Assembly (NCBI GenBank): GCA_021307315.1
Contig: JAJSPD010000015.1
Location: 310,001 to 374,000, forward strand
Length of the DNA stretch: 64,000 bases
Direction of reading: 5' to 3'
DNA from: Bisporella sp. PMI_857
Lineage: Eukaryota; Ascomycota; Leotiomycetes; Helotiales; Helotiaceae
Shown: in pieces, positions 10,769 to 22,145 of the stretch
How the letters are laid out: each line of letters begins with the position of its first letter
Position numbering within the stretch: the stretch's first letter is position 1
Program-made: the position numbers and the translations under genes
The notes under the pieces: generated by a model
The model's input: only the letters and a program-made list of their open reading frames with translations
Database searches by the model: none
What the model was told of the DNA's origin: nothing

Positions 10769-12330
10769 TTAGAGTATGAAGCCAGCTACAACCAGAGCGA
10801 TGGCAAAGCTGAAGAAGCTACTTGAGACAGTGGTAACATCGGCCGAATTCTTCTTGTCACCAGTCTCACTTGCAATTGGGCTATTCTCATTTGTGGAGCT
10901 GCTCAAAGTTGAGCTGGGGGTTCCGCTAACAAGGGCTGCGGTATGATAGGCGGAGTTGGTCGAATTCTGGAAGAGAATGTGGGGAGCGTTGGAAGGCGAT
11001 GCCACTGTGGTGTTGACGCTGGTGCTGGCATCCAAAGTTGGGGAGGCTGAGGTAGACTCTTCCTCAGTGGAACTTGATGACTCCTCTGAAGACGTAGGAA
11101 TCACAATGCTGGAAGAGCTTGTGGTAGGCTTTGGCGTCGGCGTAGGAGTAGGGGTTGGTGTTGGCGTTGGGGTGGGTGAAGGTTTGGGTGTAGATTTGGC
11201 AGCTTCGTTCGATGATTCGGAAGTATCATTCGAGCTGCTATCATCCTCGCCAATGGCGTATACAACGATCCTTGCAGTCACTCCCTTAGGAATCGTGACC
11301 ACACAAAAGTCAGCACCACCGGCACCAGTGGCTGATAGAGAACTAGTAACACTACCCAATCCATTACTTGGATCAATTGCGCAAGGAAGACCATTACATC
11401 CATTACCATCGCACTCGAATTTGACACCGAAGGTTGGGAGGGTTTTGCCCAGAGTTAGGGCAGACTCAACAGCGTAGATTGGGTTCCAGCCGAGCTTCGC
11501 GAAGGTGTTTCCGTTACTATCGGTGTTTGCTCCTGCGACGTAAGGGCTCCAGTTTCCAACAGCCTTATCTCCATTACCCCAGATACAGGCATCTCCGGTA
11601 TCAATCCCAGGAGCGTTTATATAGTAACTATGCTTTGTTAATACATATTTAACCGGCAAAATGCAATAAAAACGTACTGAGCTGCAGTGCTGGCCCAGTA
11701 GGATGGATCGGGAACAGCCAAGGTGGCAGAGTCATCGACTCCAGTCGGGATCAACATTGCTTCGTTGCCAGGCAGAACGGTCTGGCAGAAAGATACCTTG
11801 CCCTTGCAATTATTCTTTACGGCCACTGCACCTGTTCCATCGCGACAATAGGATCTACTTGGGAAAGGCTTTTCGATTTCGCCATTGCTGTTGCAGTAGA
11901 GACCACCGTTCTATTCTAGTTAGCAGCAGAATTTGACAAAAGCAGTCTCAAAGGTTACCATTGACTGTGGATAGACATATGTCGTTGCAGAAGGATCCCA
12001 CTGGTTCATCACTTGGCCAGGCGGGCAGGCATATGGGCAGTAGTGGCCTGGTTTGCATGGCTCATCGGGGCTCATCGCCCATCCAGCATTCTCCAAGTTT
12101 GGTGTTACCGCGACGAGGCCCGCATTGGTCGGGAACTGGCATTGTCCACTGCGCTTCTCAACGACACTCTCCACGGCTTCCACATGGCGCGATGTATGCA
12201 GGTGTCGATGACGCAGATGATTATGTCTCCTTCCCAGCACTTCCAAATTATGGCTATGTTTTGCGTCGCATGGGGAAGAGAGCAGCAGAATGGCAGTGCT
12301 GACTGCGGCGTGAACGTTCCAGAGCTTCAT
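10769..12330 (-). CDS. SUN-family cell wall protein, probably GPI-anchored
   Basis: Proposed exons (minus) are 12330-11959, 11910-11678 and 11627-10769, with 48 and 50 bp introns (GTAACC..CTAAC..TAG and GTACGT..TTAAC..TAG), giving 487 residues. The N terminus has a signal peptide ending near SSPCDAKH, a His-rich segment and a dibasic KR site. The Cys-rich SUN domain covers about residues 80-330 (EPCKPGHYCPYACPPGQ, YYINAPG, ACIWG, FCVVTIPKG). A (Thr-Pro)n tract follows at about 348-369, then a long Ser/Thr-rich stalk and a hydrophobic C-terminal tail preceded by small residues, typical of a GPI signal. SUN proteins (Sun4/Uth1 of yeast, Adg3 of fission yeast) act in wall remodelling and septation; the old label of beta-glucosidase is not well supported. 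The GPI anchor is inferred from the tail. Confidence 0.87.
11130..11197 (-). repeat. Thr-Pro codon repeat inside the SUN-family gene
   Basis: An imperfect six-base repeat (GGTGTT/GGCGTT/GGAGTA on the plus strand) encodes alternating Thr and Pro on the minus strand. Synonymous differences between units show it is not a recent expansion. It joins the SUN domain to the Ser/Thr stalk, as rigid spacers do in wall proteins. Confidence 0.75.
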
Positions 12331-14893
12331 GATGATATATGATTCTGTTTAGTGGCCGAACCTCGCCTGTGATGTTATATATATGTTCTGCGCAAGAATT
12401 GTTGGGATGCGTCCTATTTACAAGATTTCCCCCCTCAAGTATGAAAACGAATGGCAATGGCGCGTCCAAAAGGACTTTCTGTCAGTGTGAAAACGAACGT
12501 TTGTAAAGAACGTGATGGCAACAGAGGTGCCGATGCAATAAAGCAAAGGAGGGAAGAGAGCGTGGGGGATGGGGCTGCTGGAGGGAACAGAAGGAAGCGA
12601 CAAGAAGAGAAGAGGAGATGAGAGGAGAGGTGAGGTGAAGAGGAGAGAAAAGAGGCTGGCCCCGTCTCTTGTCTCTCCCCCAGATTGTTTTACATGGGAG
12701 GCAAAAGACCCAAAAAAAACCTGGTTCTTTGGGCCTGTGAATTGCCTGGAAGCCCTGAAAGGTGCTGGACTGGAAGCAAATTGGCTCGGGCCACGACGTC
12801 CAGAAATGGTAAAGGACCGGGATCAGGGAAATTACACTTCATCAAACATAAGGATCCACTAGTCGTCTCACATTGGCCAATGGGCCTGAGGAACAGATGC
12901 CAAGCCGTCATGGTACAGTGCAGAACAAATTTGCTGATTAAGATTGCCCACCCAATCATCAACCTGTTCCTGGGGACTATTCTTTCATTCTAGAATTACA
13001 TTGGATCAATTGGCTGCCGAACTTAATTTCCTCCTCCATCACATACATATTGGTGGCTCTTCCATCTTTTGCACTATTCGGAGATGATGGGAGGAATAAT
13101 TCAATCAATCCGATATTAGGAACAGACATGCTAGACGCCAAAACGGCTTGATCTGGCAGGGTTGGAGATTGCTGCAAGATAAAAGTAAATCTAACATCAA
13201 CAGCAACAACGTTTTTCAGGAACAAAAAGAACCTGAATGGAGGCTGATAAGCGGGACATGACACATCCCCGGCACGAACCGTTTAGGGGCCGGAACGTCT
13301 TGGCGACAACCCCCCCTCCCCCCAATCTGTTCTGTAGATTTGCTACTCTGTAATCCCGTTCGTGGCCTTTCGCTTTGAGTGGATCATTGGCGACTATCAC
13401 AGTGCACTTGCGCTGTTCTATCGTTGGGCGAGAACGGATCAGCATATAACCCACCCCCCCTCGTCCCAATTCACATGCGGGGGGGCACACATCAGCTACC
13501 GGAGTGTGGTGAAATAGGAGGAAATTATGGGTAGGCCACTTCTTTTCATCTTTGTGTTCTCGAGTCGCAAGCACCCACGTCATGCTCGCGTCACATAATC
13601 TTTCGTCCTCGAATATTGGACGAGACTCTGCATAGCGAACAGTGTGCTATGAATCACTGAAATGGCAAGTCTCCGATCATGGCTTCAAACGTCGCCGTCC
13701 ATTACCTCGAATTGGCATATTCCAACAGCTGCCAGCCAACACAAAGGTCAAGTTACTTGAAGTGCCGCTTGATACCCACGAAACAAACCTCGTAGCGAGA
13801 ACTTCAGTAAATAAAAGCTCATCAAAGAAGCTCCCAATGAGCAGGCATTCGCCAACATAGCAAGTAACAAAGCCTCGGTTAAGGGTGCAATTAAAAGAGA
13901 TGGCTGCTCAATAGTTGTACAAAAATGGTTGGTCGACAATGTAGACAACAATCACAGCACAAGATCCAATCATGACCTGGATGTCTCCAAACAGAACTAC
14001 TGTCATGTCATAAGGACTATGGCCCCACCTATGAAGGATGGATGCGAGAGAGGCAAAAATGACATTTGGCTCCATGCTTCATCTCAATATATCCCTCTTG
14101 ACACAGTCTTTCGCCATGTGTCTGCATTTCCTTCAGGATTGCTTCACCGCTAGGAGTTAACATGGATCAGGTCCAAATATGCATAGAAACTTCTATGCAT
14201 CTATAGGGGTTTGTGGCTATGGAGCGCATGAACACGAATGTCCATTTCCAGATGGAACGATATTGGAAGTTATTCGTTTCGGTCAGACGTGAATAGCGAT
14301 TCCATCATGGGTACAGACCTTGTAAGACCAGGCCATCCAAATGAACGGTAAATAGGTTGAGCCGAAAGATAGTAGAAGTGGTGGATCAAGAAAGGAAGTT
14401 CCATCTCGCGAGAGTGTAGAACAGAACTTGGACTTTGCTATAGTATGTGATTGAGCGGCTTGACAAAGAACAGACGGCTATTTCAAGAAGAAGAGAGTAT
14501 TGCCAAGCTTGGCGACCTGGAAGCAAGGAAGGCTAGAGTCTTGAAAGAAACCACCGGATTAAACAATCAATACAGTGTTGCCCTTACATTATCGGCCGAC
14601 AACACCAACCCTATATCACAGTTTGGGGAACGAGTTATATTAGTAGATGAATAGAGTTTGACTTCACAGACATCCCCTAAACCTACGCAATTTCTCTCAA
14701 AAACTCTGACAAGACATTGAAGAAAGCTTGCAAGATCTTAAACAGATCACCCTCTGGTCATCATTCAATGTGAACAGCCCAGAAATGCCCAAGCCCCCGG
14801 ATCACTCGCCTAACCCCCAGATTTCAGCCTTGCCCCACCTCCAACGTCACCCAATCCAGCCTTGCATCGTCCAAACATCCAACATTGCTCACA
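12331..14893. other. Intergenic stretch between divergent genes; purine-rich promoter tract
   Basis: No gene is supported across 2.5 kb. From 12569 to 12660 the plus strand is almost pure purine (GAAGAGAAGAGGAGATGAGA-like), so it is a CT-rich tract on the sense strand of the SUN-family gene about 240 bp upstream of its start, as is common near fungal transcription starts. C and G homopolymer runs occur at about 13311-13323 and 13451-13485. The right part should contain the promoter of the Ppm1-like gene. Confidence 0.5.
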
Positions 14894-16198
14894 ATGTCCA
14901 CCATCCCAAACCTCCTCGCATCTCGCGGACGAGGACGCGGTCGAGGGCGTGGACCAGGAGGGCCGGGAGGTCCAGTATCTGGCTTTTCCCCTGCAGGCGG
15001 GCCCTCCACGCCGCCATTACCACGCAAGGAGCGGGTGATCCGCGACACGGACAGCGATGCCGCGGTCTCGAGACTCAGCGCTGTGTCTGCGGGATATCTG
15101 GAGGACGAGTTTGCGAGGTATTTTGGGGATGGGAGGGATACGAGGCGGTTGCCAATCATTAATAGAGGTTTGTACCTCTTCTGGTTCCCGATTAGATGCG
15201 ATTTATGTGTTCAGGGCAAAGGGGTTGGTTGACACTGTTTGTGATAGGAACATATACCCGCACAACGGCTATAGATAGCTTAGTTGAAAGCTTTCTCTCG
15301 GGTTCAGATACGAAAGGTGGGGATCAATTCAAGCAGATTATTTCGTTAGGGGCGGGCACGGATACGCGATATTTCCGGCTGCGGAAAAAGAATAAACATC
15401 ATCATCTCCTCTACCACGAGTTCGACTTTCCAGATATATGTGTTATTAAAAGGCAGAAAGTCGATGGCATTATATCTAGGCTCTTCGATGAGGAATTGAG
15501 TGGTTATTCCATACATCCATTGGATCTTCGAACACTTCCTCCCGTTGAGTCTCTCGAGACGTTCAAAGGGGTCAGAAGTGATGTATGTACCTGCTTCTTG
15601 GAAGAATATAAACTCTGGATGTAGGGCGGGCTGACTGGGAAACCGCAGGTCCCCACGCTCATCATATCCGAATGCTGTCTCTGCTATCTAGAGGTCGACA
15701 CAGCCAGAGAAGTGATACAATGGTTTACCAAGCGAATTCAGCCACTCGGCATTATTCTCTACGAGCCCATAAGAGTCAACGATCCATTTGGACAGACCAT
15801 GGTAGAAAATCTTGCCGCAAGGGGGATTGTCATGCCTACATTACAGAAATATAAGACGTTGGAGGATCAAAAAACGAGGTTGGTTGAATTAGGATTTGGT
15901 ACGTAATTCCTCTGATCAGCATATGTATTTGTCGCGAGGGAATATCAAGCTAATATTTTGGATATAGCTGGAGCAGAGAGTATTGATACTAATGAGATAT
16001 GGGAGAAATGGATCTCTGAAGATGAAAAGGAAAGAGTACGTGTACCATTCCATAACCTGTGCTTCAGGAGTACTGATTTACATCCTGCAGGTAAATGCAC
16101 TAGAAGGACTCGACGAGGTTGAAGAATGGAAACTATTGGCGAGCCATTATGCCGTGGTTTGGGGTTGGACATCTCCTTCAATATTTATGAAATCATGA
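14894..16198 (+). CDS. PPM1: Leucine carboxyl methyltransferase (PP2A methyltransferase)
   Basis: Five exons: 14894-15167, 15248-15582, 15649-15898, 15968-16035 and 16091-16198, giving 344 residues; yeast Ppm1 is 328. All introns start with GT and end with AG, and three donors are GTATGT or GTACGT. The enzyme uses S-adenosylmethionine to methylate the C-terminal leucine of the PP2A catalytic subunit, which controls assembly of the phosphatase holoenzyme in the cytosol and nucleus. The SAM motif LGAGTDTR lies at about residues 125-132, HEFDFP follows at about 150, [12 protein letters not shown] at about 207-218, LYEPI in the next strand, and the family's C-terminal segment with [10 protein letters not shown] and WGW. 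An Arg-Gly-rich segment ([11 protein letters not shown]) comes right after the start and is not part of the catalytic fold. Confidence 0.93.
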
Positions 16199-17071
16199 TA
16201 TGTGGACCTCCACTGCTCGTCTCCACACTTCCTGCATATATGTTTTTGGAGGTAATACGTCGGAACCATGTGGTTTCTGGGCATAAAATTTAAGTCTGGA
16301 AGTATACTCGCTCTGCACCTCTATACTTGCGCTCCATTGTAGTCCACAGCACAACCAGCCAAATTGCTCTTGGAAACCTACCAACGGAAGGGTTATACCG
16401 AGAGCAGAGGAACAAAATATGAGAGTAGCTTGGCTAGTAATTCAGCATTTTGTCACTCCACAAATTGCCACTATCCGCGATGTTTCGTCTCTGCATCTTC
16501 GGAATCCGAGTAAACTCTTCTTGCCTCTCGTGGAACCGAGGATCAAAGCAACTTCGCTCGTTACTAAACGAAGTTGAGAAAATTTTCACCGACCTTTGCT
16601 GATGAAACCTGCAGGATAACTGCAGTTGGATTTCTTGTCCGCTTCTTGGCTGAATTCGGCTTACTTACACTTCAGGTCGCAGGAGCACGTTTGTTTGAAC
16701 CGCGCGATGTATTGACAGTACTGCAAGGCCAATCCACATTCCTGCTATATCTTTCAATCCTTTAGCAAAGATTCATGAGCGGCATTGCAAAAATTTTGTC
16801 CAATTTAGCACGAAGTGGCGCTAATTTAAGTTTTTGTGAGTATCGGTCCTATCAGATGCGACTTAATCAAGCTTCGAAGAGTCTGCAGTGGATGCGCGCC
16901 AGGTGCCATACTGCGGGCAGCCTTGAAATCAGGATCGAGCACTTTCTCTCTGTGGCTAAAATCGAAATCAGGCAATACATATGCGGATTTTTTGGGCTGT
17001 CTGTATGGGTCATACAGCTCTGAGCCATTTGTTGCAGCTTAGGCTGCTTCGGCTTCAGCTAGATATCCGTC
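16199..17071. other. Intergenic stretch, no supported gene
   Basis: The 3' flanks of two convergent units, the Ppm1-like gene and the decayed transporter. Short open frames have no recognisable content. Confidence 0.5.
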
Positions 17072-18786
17072 TCACGTGCGAGTAAGGTTTTGGTGAAGCT
17101 TGTTTTCCCTCATAGAGACACTCAAAGCCGCGGCCAATACACTCAAGCCAAACCTTGTTGCAAATACTGATTTCAAGGCTTTCATGTAACTTTTAGGACA
17201 TCTTGTTGTAAAAGAGGCGAGACGTGTTTAATCAAGTCAAAATTTCCTCGAATCGTCGATATTACTGCGGCAGCCTCAGGAAGGTAGCCAAGACATTTCC
17301 ACAACATTGATCTTAATATGTTTTGAAATACTGCAGATCCTAATGTTACTCCAAGTGTTGAGCCCACTGACGAAATACAAATGATACAGAGGTAGCAATG
17401 GCTTGTTCCTCTCGAGAGACGGAACTGATGATCGCCGTGAGGTTTATCACCAACATCCCACCAAATCCAAGGCCAGTGAAAGTCAACACAAAGAATGGAT
17501 ACCAGTCAGCAATCGTGAGAGAGAGATGGATGAGAAGGCCAGAGCCAATCAGAGTTAGAATATGGACACCAATGTTGAGGACAAAATAGGCCCCAGTTAC
17601 CCGAATTAGAATTCCAACAGCGAGAGCTGCAATGGCTTGACCTGCGCTATTTGGTAGAAACCTCAAGCCTGACTCGACTGAGTTATTACCAATGACCTGA
17701 AGGTACACTGGAATGTAATACCGAATGCCGACATATGGTCAAAGCAATATGTCAGTGAAGCAGCGAGGATTGTCCGATTTCGAAGTAAATGTAAAGGAAT
17801 GATGGGCTTGGTAGTCAAATATCTCTCAATGTAGAGGAATAAGCTTAGGAAAAGTGCAGATAATGGAAGGCAAACCAGAATCAGGGGGCTTGTCCACGAA
17901 ACCAGATTACCTCCAGCATTTTGTTCCAATAAGGAAGAGAACTAGTGCAGTGACCAGCGTAAAGGACCCGGTATAATCAACTCTTCGTATGCTCGATCTA
18001 TCGACTTGTTTCTTTGGAATCTTGACAAGCAAGTATACCAAGAGGGTCCCGATACTAATTAATGGCACTTGTATCAGAAAGGCGCGGCGCCATCCGATAG
18101 TGTCGTTGATCCAGTCGCCGTATAATCCTCCCAAGCCCGTTCCTGCTCCGTAGCAGATATTGCTAATGCCAGTAATCATGCCTCATTTTCGTAAAGGAAC
18201 CAGATCTGATCCTACAAACGTCGACACCGCATATATATCCCCTCCCCCGAGACCCGCAAGGACCCGACCAAGAAGTAATAGCCACTGTTTGTGAGTAAGG
18301 CCGCAGATCAAAGTGCCAATCCCAAATGCCATGTTAGCAGTAACTAGTCCGGCCCTCCTGCCGAATATTTCGGTCAGCCGTCCGCAGAACGGTTGGCTTG
18401 TAGCCTGACCGATAAGATAGGTCGACCCGAGCCAGGCTAGGGCGCGGAGAGAGTCGAATGAAGCCGATATTGGAACAAGGATCGTAGCCACAACTGTGGT
18501 ATCTGTATCAACGCATGAGTGATGTAATTATAAACAACGCTTTCTGAAGACCTTTCCCGGTCGCAGCTAGGGCGACAACTAACCGATAGTTGTAAGGATA
18601 ACACCAATCTATTATGTTAGCCATTATCCTTTGCCTTGCCTTTTCCCGTCACATACACATGCATTCAAGAACCAACGACAGCTTCTTATTTGAGTACTCT
18701 TCAGTCAAAAAACCACCCTCTATCCTACTTTCGTCTGGGTTTGTTTCGGTACTAACATCACCCGGAGACTCAAGAGCGATTGGCAT
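17072..18786 (-). pseudogene. Decayed MFS multidrug-type transporter
   Basis: Read on the minus strand from an ATG at 18786, the start is MPIALESPGDVSTETNPDES. After probable introns it continues with VILTTI, TTVVATILVPIS and the MFS motif GRLTEIFGRRAGL. Next come GRVLAGLGGGDIY, VPLRK, a TGA in place of Arg (CGA to TGA), then GLYGDWINDTIGWRRAF, the DHA2-like signature for a 14-helix drug:H+ antiporter. Frame breaks follow at about 17925, 17708, 17367 and 17190, each needing roughly one base to restore continuity. The last frame ends with VLAAALSVSMRENKL and a stop at 17072-17074. The order and spacing of the fragments match a full-length transporter, so this is an in-place decayed gene. One premature stop plus about four frameshifts make expression of a working protein unlikely. 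Confidence 0.88.
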
Positions 18787-20189
18787 ATGTGCAACTGGAA
18801 AGAGGCTTCGCTAATGTTGGATCGAATTCTGTCCAGAATTCGATATTTTAAATACTCGAAAATATCCTTCGATTGTGGAGGGCGTCGAGGTTGGGGGGTT
18901 ATATAAGCCGGAGTAGAAGAAACGTGAAGCAGTCGAGGGTATGAATTGGCAAGGCTCCTGATATTGTACCACTTCCACGGATCGGACAGCTGACTCGCAT
19001 CGTAAGAAGCTTCAGTCACCATCTTCTGCTTACATACCACGTCTTAACCCACGCGCTCCATCTGTAGTTTAGCTGTACTGTCTCCGTGTACCAGGTAAGT
19101 CAAAGTCAATATCACCAAAGTGCAGATCAACAGCGCCTACCTGGGGTGACTTTCAAGCTCTGGGAGGCACCCGCGGCGCCTTTCACAATAATACAGCAGC
19201 CTACGCAAAAGTGTGGGGAGCTTCGCACGCTTTACACGGCGTCTAAGGTCACATCATCGTAAGTCCTGATGACCGAGTTACAATCAAATATTCATGTCAT
19301 TAATTATGACAGCATTGTTGTCGTTCCTAGGGTTAGAGCAGCTTCCCTAGAGCACTAGGGGAAGTCTTCTGGCGAACCTTGGTTAAAGAAGCTACTCTTC
19401 AATGTTGCTACTAATTCAAGAATTGCTTGGTCCGGCCATGGCATGTCTTTTAAGGGGACTTTCGGCTGGCAGAAATTGATCAAAAATGAGGCTGGTATTT
19501 TGGATGTTCTGCTTAAACTTCGTGGGGATGAAAAGGTATCAGAAAGTCGCCCAAAGAATCACATTTCACAGCTCACGAAATCCCGATATAAATAGCTTCA
19601 AGAGTGCCCTCTTCTTTTCGTTTGCCATAATTTAGGGACGTTATGAATAAGCGGGTGAGTCTATTGACAATAGTTGCTCAAAATGATTCAGTGGGTTTGC
19701 AAAATCCATCCTTGACGCAAAAATTTTCCGATTCACAATATTTGTCCGGATTCTATCAAACTACATTCGTGTCAAATGAGCTTAGTATGTTGGCATCTCT
19801 GCTAAGATGATGTAGGCGTACGTTAAAATATGGGTATTGGTCAGCGGGTAGGGATTTATACGTAGACCACGAAAGATGGAGATGCCAGAACGAACTTTTG
19901 CTATCCCGGTCTCACTTTTAAATACGTGTATTCTGTCAGACCGGGCCAAGCTTCCGACAACTTTTAATTATCCCGTGATGAGCGTCAGCACTACACAATC
20001 CGGCTAAAAAGCCAGTCTGTTTTTGGTACGAGCTGGCTGGTACCAAGAACATTCAAGTATTCTGTTTCAAAAAGCGAATGTGATAATTTACGTTGTTCAT
20101 ACTAACGTGGACGACATATATATATTAAAAATCTTCCTATGTCTTCGTAATTGCCGTACGACCGCCCAGGGCTTGGGGTTATTCTTCAC
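18787..20189. other. Gene-poor stretch with a short unexplained frame
   Basis: It contains the former promoter of the decayed transporter. At 19443-19595 (+) a 50-codon frame (start MSFKGTFGWQKLIKNEAGIL, then LLKLRGDEKVSE) has protein-like composition and stays open upstream of its ATG to about 19380. It resembles a conserved gene piece, but I cannot name it. Nothing else is supported. Confidence 0.35.
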
Positions 20190-20598
20190 GTGAAAGTTCT
20201 GGCTCTCGGGCAGATTGGTCAAAACCGATCGATTGTGGTATGAAATGAATATGACCGGCGAGGCGTGGATTAAGGAGAAATTCGGGATGCAGCACATTTG
20301 GTCTGCGGAGACGTATGACCTATATTATCAGACCTTGAGAAAAGGGGCAGCGAAGCGCGAGATCGAAGTGTTGGAGTTTTGGCCGGAGCAGGGTTGGGAA
20401 CCGCTGTGCAAGTATCTCGGGAAAGATGTACCTGAGGAGGAGTTCCCCAGGCTAAATGAAAAAAAAGGGCTTCAAGATTATCAAGGCGATTCTGATTGCG
20501 AGAGGCGTGCTGTCCTATGCTGCGTTAGGCCTTGGTATTTGGGCAACCTAGATGTTCGGTCCGGCGGCATTGGCCCGTGAAAAAGGGTGGCTTCCTTA
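20190..20598 (+). pseudogene. 3' fragment of a Sulfotransfer_4-type protein
   Basis: The frame from about 20190 gives DRLWYEMNMTGEAWIKEKFG, then YDLYYQTLRKG, EFWPEQGWEPLCKYLGKDVP and EEEFPRLNEKK. This is the C-terminal half of the fungal P-loop sulfotransferase-like family (Sulfotransfer_4), whose members end with GWEPLCxFLGxxxPxxxFPRxN and often a C-terminal helix. An A8 run at 20459-20466 shifts the frame. The reading then goes on with GFKIIKAILIARGVLSYAAL and GLGIWAT, a TAG, MFGPAALAREKGWLP and a stop at 20598. The N-terminal P-loop half is missing upstream. Truncation, frameshift and nonsense together mark a pseudogene. The family's substrate is unknown. Confidence 0.8.
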
Positions 20599-21336
20599 AT
20601 GCTGTGCTGACAATATAGAGTAGGTTGCGGAATATATATGGGCGAATTCTGGACAGCAGAACCATAGCAGCAGTACCCCCGCATGCACTAAATGTTCAAT
20701 ATGCATGGGAATATCTTGAAATTATTTATAAATTTCCGCAATTTGTACAAAATAAGTATCATTTCCCGTGTCCAGACAACGTGTGACTGGATTCTTGTCC
20801 TGTATTAGTCACCTTGACTCTTGTAAGAGATTTCCAATGATTGGTGACCACGGGCTTAAATCGCTAAAACTAGAAGGTGGCTTACACCTAAGTTCCTGAA
20901 AATTAAAGCTATCCTCGGGTACAGCCTCTGCATACCTATCGAAGTGATAACGAGCAGTTCCAGGTCCTTGAGAGGATATTGAAAAATATCACGTGACATA
21001 TATATGACATACCACTTCCTCCACGAATATAAGGAGCCACCTAAACAGGGGTTTCCTCGGAGGCTCCCCATATATATTGATTCCGTCAAAGCAATAGTGA
21101 GTCAGAAGAGATCTGCTATGCTTAGGTAGCATAGTAGAAGGTTTGAAAGAACTTATCGTACCTCTATATATCTTAGCTACGTCATGACTTTCCTTTCACC
21201 CCTCATCATCTGCCCCTCCCCCCACAATGACGAACCATATATTATAGCTATTAAGTACTATCATAATGCAATTCTTTCTTCATAAAATACTGCAATCAAA
21301 AGTAAGTAAATTTTTAGACTTGAGAAGGAGAGGAAG
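20599..21336. other. Intergenic stretch, no supported gene
   Basis: AT-rich, with several TATATA runs (near 21000, 21070 and 21165). It holds the promoter of the BLI-3-like gene. No protein-like frame. Confidence 0.5.
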
Positions 21337-22145
21337 ATGAAGCCAGTACTCTCGCTTAGATGTGTCCACCCTCGAACATATACTCTAAAGGCAGTTCCAG
21401 TGCTGACTCAATGGCCACTCAGACTAAACAGAACCTTTCCACAAAACCCTATTCAATTTCAATACAAAATGTCTTTCTCAAATGCAAACACTGGTGACAA
21501 GCCAGCAGACCCGTACACTGAGAAAAACAAGGATGAGACCTCCATCAAAGAGAAGGTTGAGAATCTGACCGAGTTTATCACAGCTTGCAAGTTCGGCATG
21601 ATGACAACCCGGGATGGTTCAAGCGGAGCTCTGGTATCTAGATGTATGGCGCTGGCTGGAAAGGTACTGACCATCCTAGCTTCTTTCACAAGACTTCGCT
21701 GACGACTAACAAGGAGAACAACGGAATAGACCTGATTTTTCACACCAACACCGAGTCTGGCAAGACCTCTGAAATTGATTCTGACCCGCACATCAACATT
21801 TCCTTCCTGAACTCCTCCGGAGAATGGGCATCGATTTCGGGAGTTTCGTCAGTGATCACTGATCGCGACGTGGTCAAGAAGTATTACTCGTCACAACTTA
21901 AGGCGTGGCTGGGAAATCTCAGAGATGGGAAGCATGATGGAGGACCAGAAGACCCTAGAATTGGGATCATTAAAGTCGAGACCAAGACTGCCACATATGC
22001 TGTCGTCCGTAAGAATGCTGTCAGCAGGGGTGTGGAAATTGCTCAAGGAGTTGTCACCGGCAAGACTGCATCTGTCAACAAGCTGAGAGAAATCAGTGAA
22101 CAGGAAGTGGCAACTTGGAGAAGCTCTGCCAAGATGGTGGAGTAG
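21337..22145 (+). CDS. bli-3: BLI-3-like pyridoxamine-phosphate-oxidase-fold protein
   Basis: Exons 21337-21663 and 21714-22145, with a 50 bp intron (GTACTG, CTAAC close to the acceptor). The conserved protein begins at the internal ATG 21469 (MSFSNANTGDKPADPY) and gives 208 residues, close to blue-light-induced protein 3 of Neurospora. The motifs are KFGMMTT, SRCMALA, DLIFHTNTESGKT, DPHINISFLNSSGEWASISG and LKAWLG, the split-barrel flavin-binding fold of general-stress/PNPOx-like proteins; the exact reaction is unknown. An in-frame upstream ATG at 21337 adds 44 residues rich in Arg, Leu and hydroxyl residues with no acidic residue, much like a mitochondrial targeting peptide. Both ATGs have an A at -3. 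Either a dual-targeted protein or a 5' UTR that happens to be open would explain this. Confidence 0.9.

Noticed and set aside
10956..11477. Plus-strand frame rich in Gly-Val repeats
   Set aside because: It is the antisense reading of the Thr-Pro tract and neighbouring part of the SUN-family gene.
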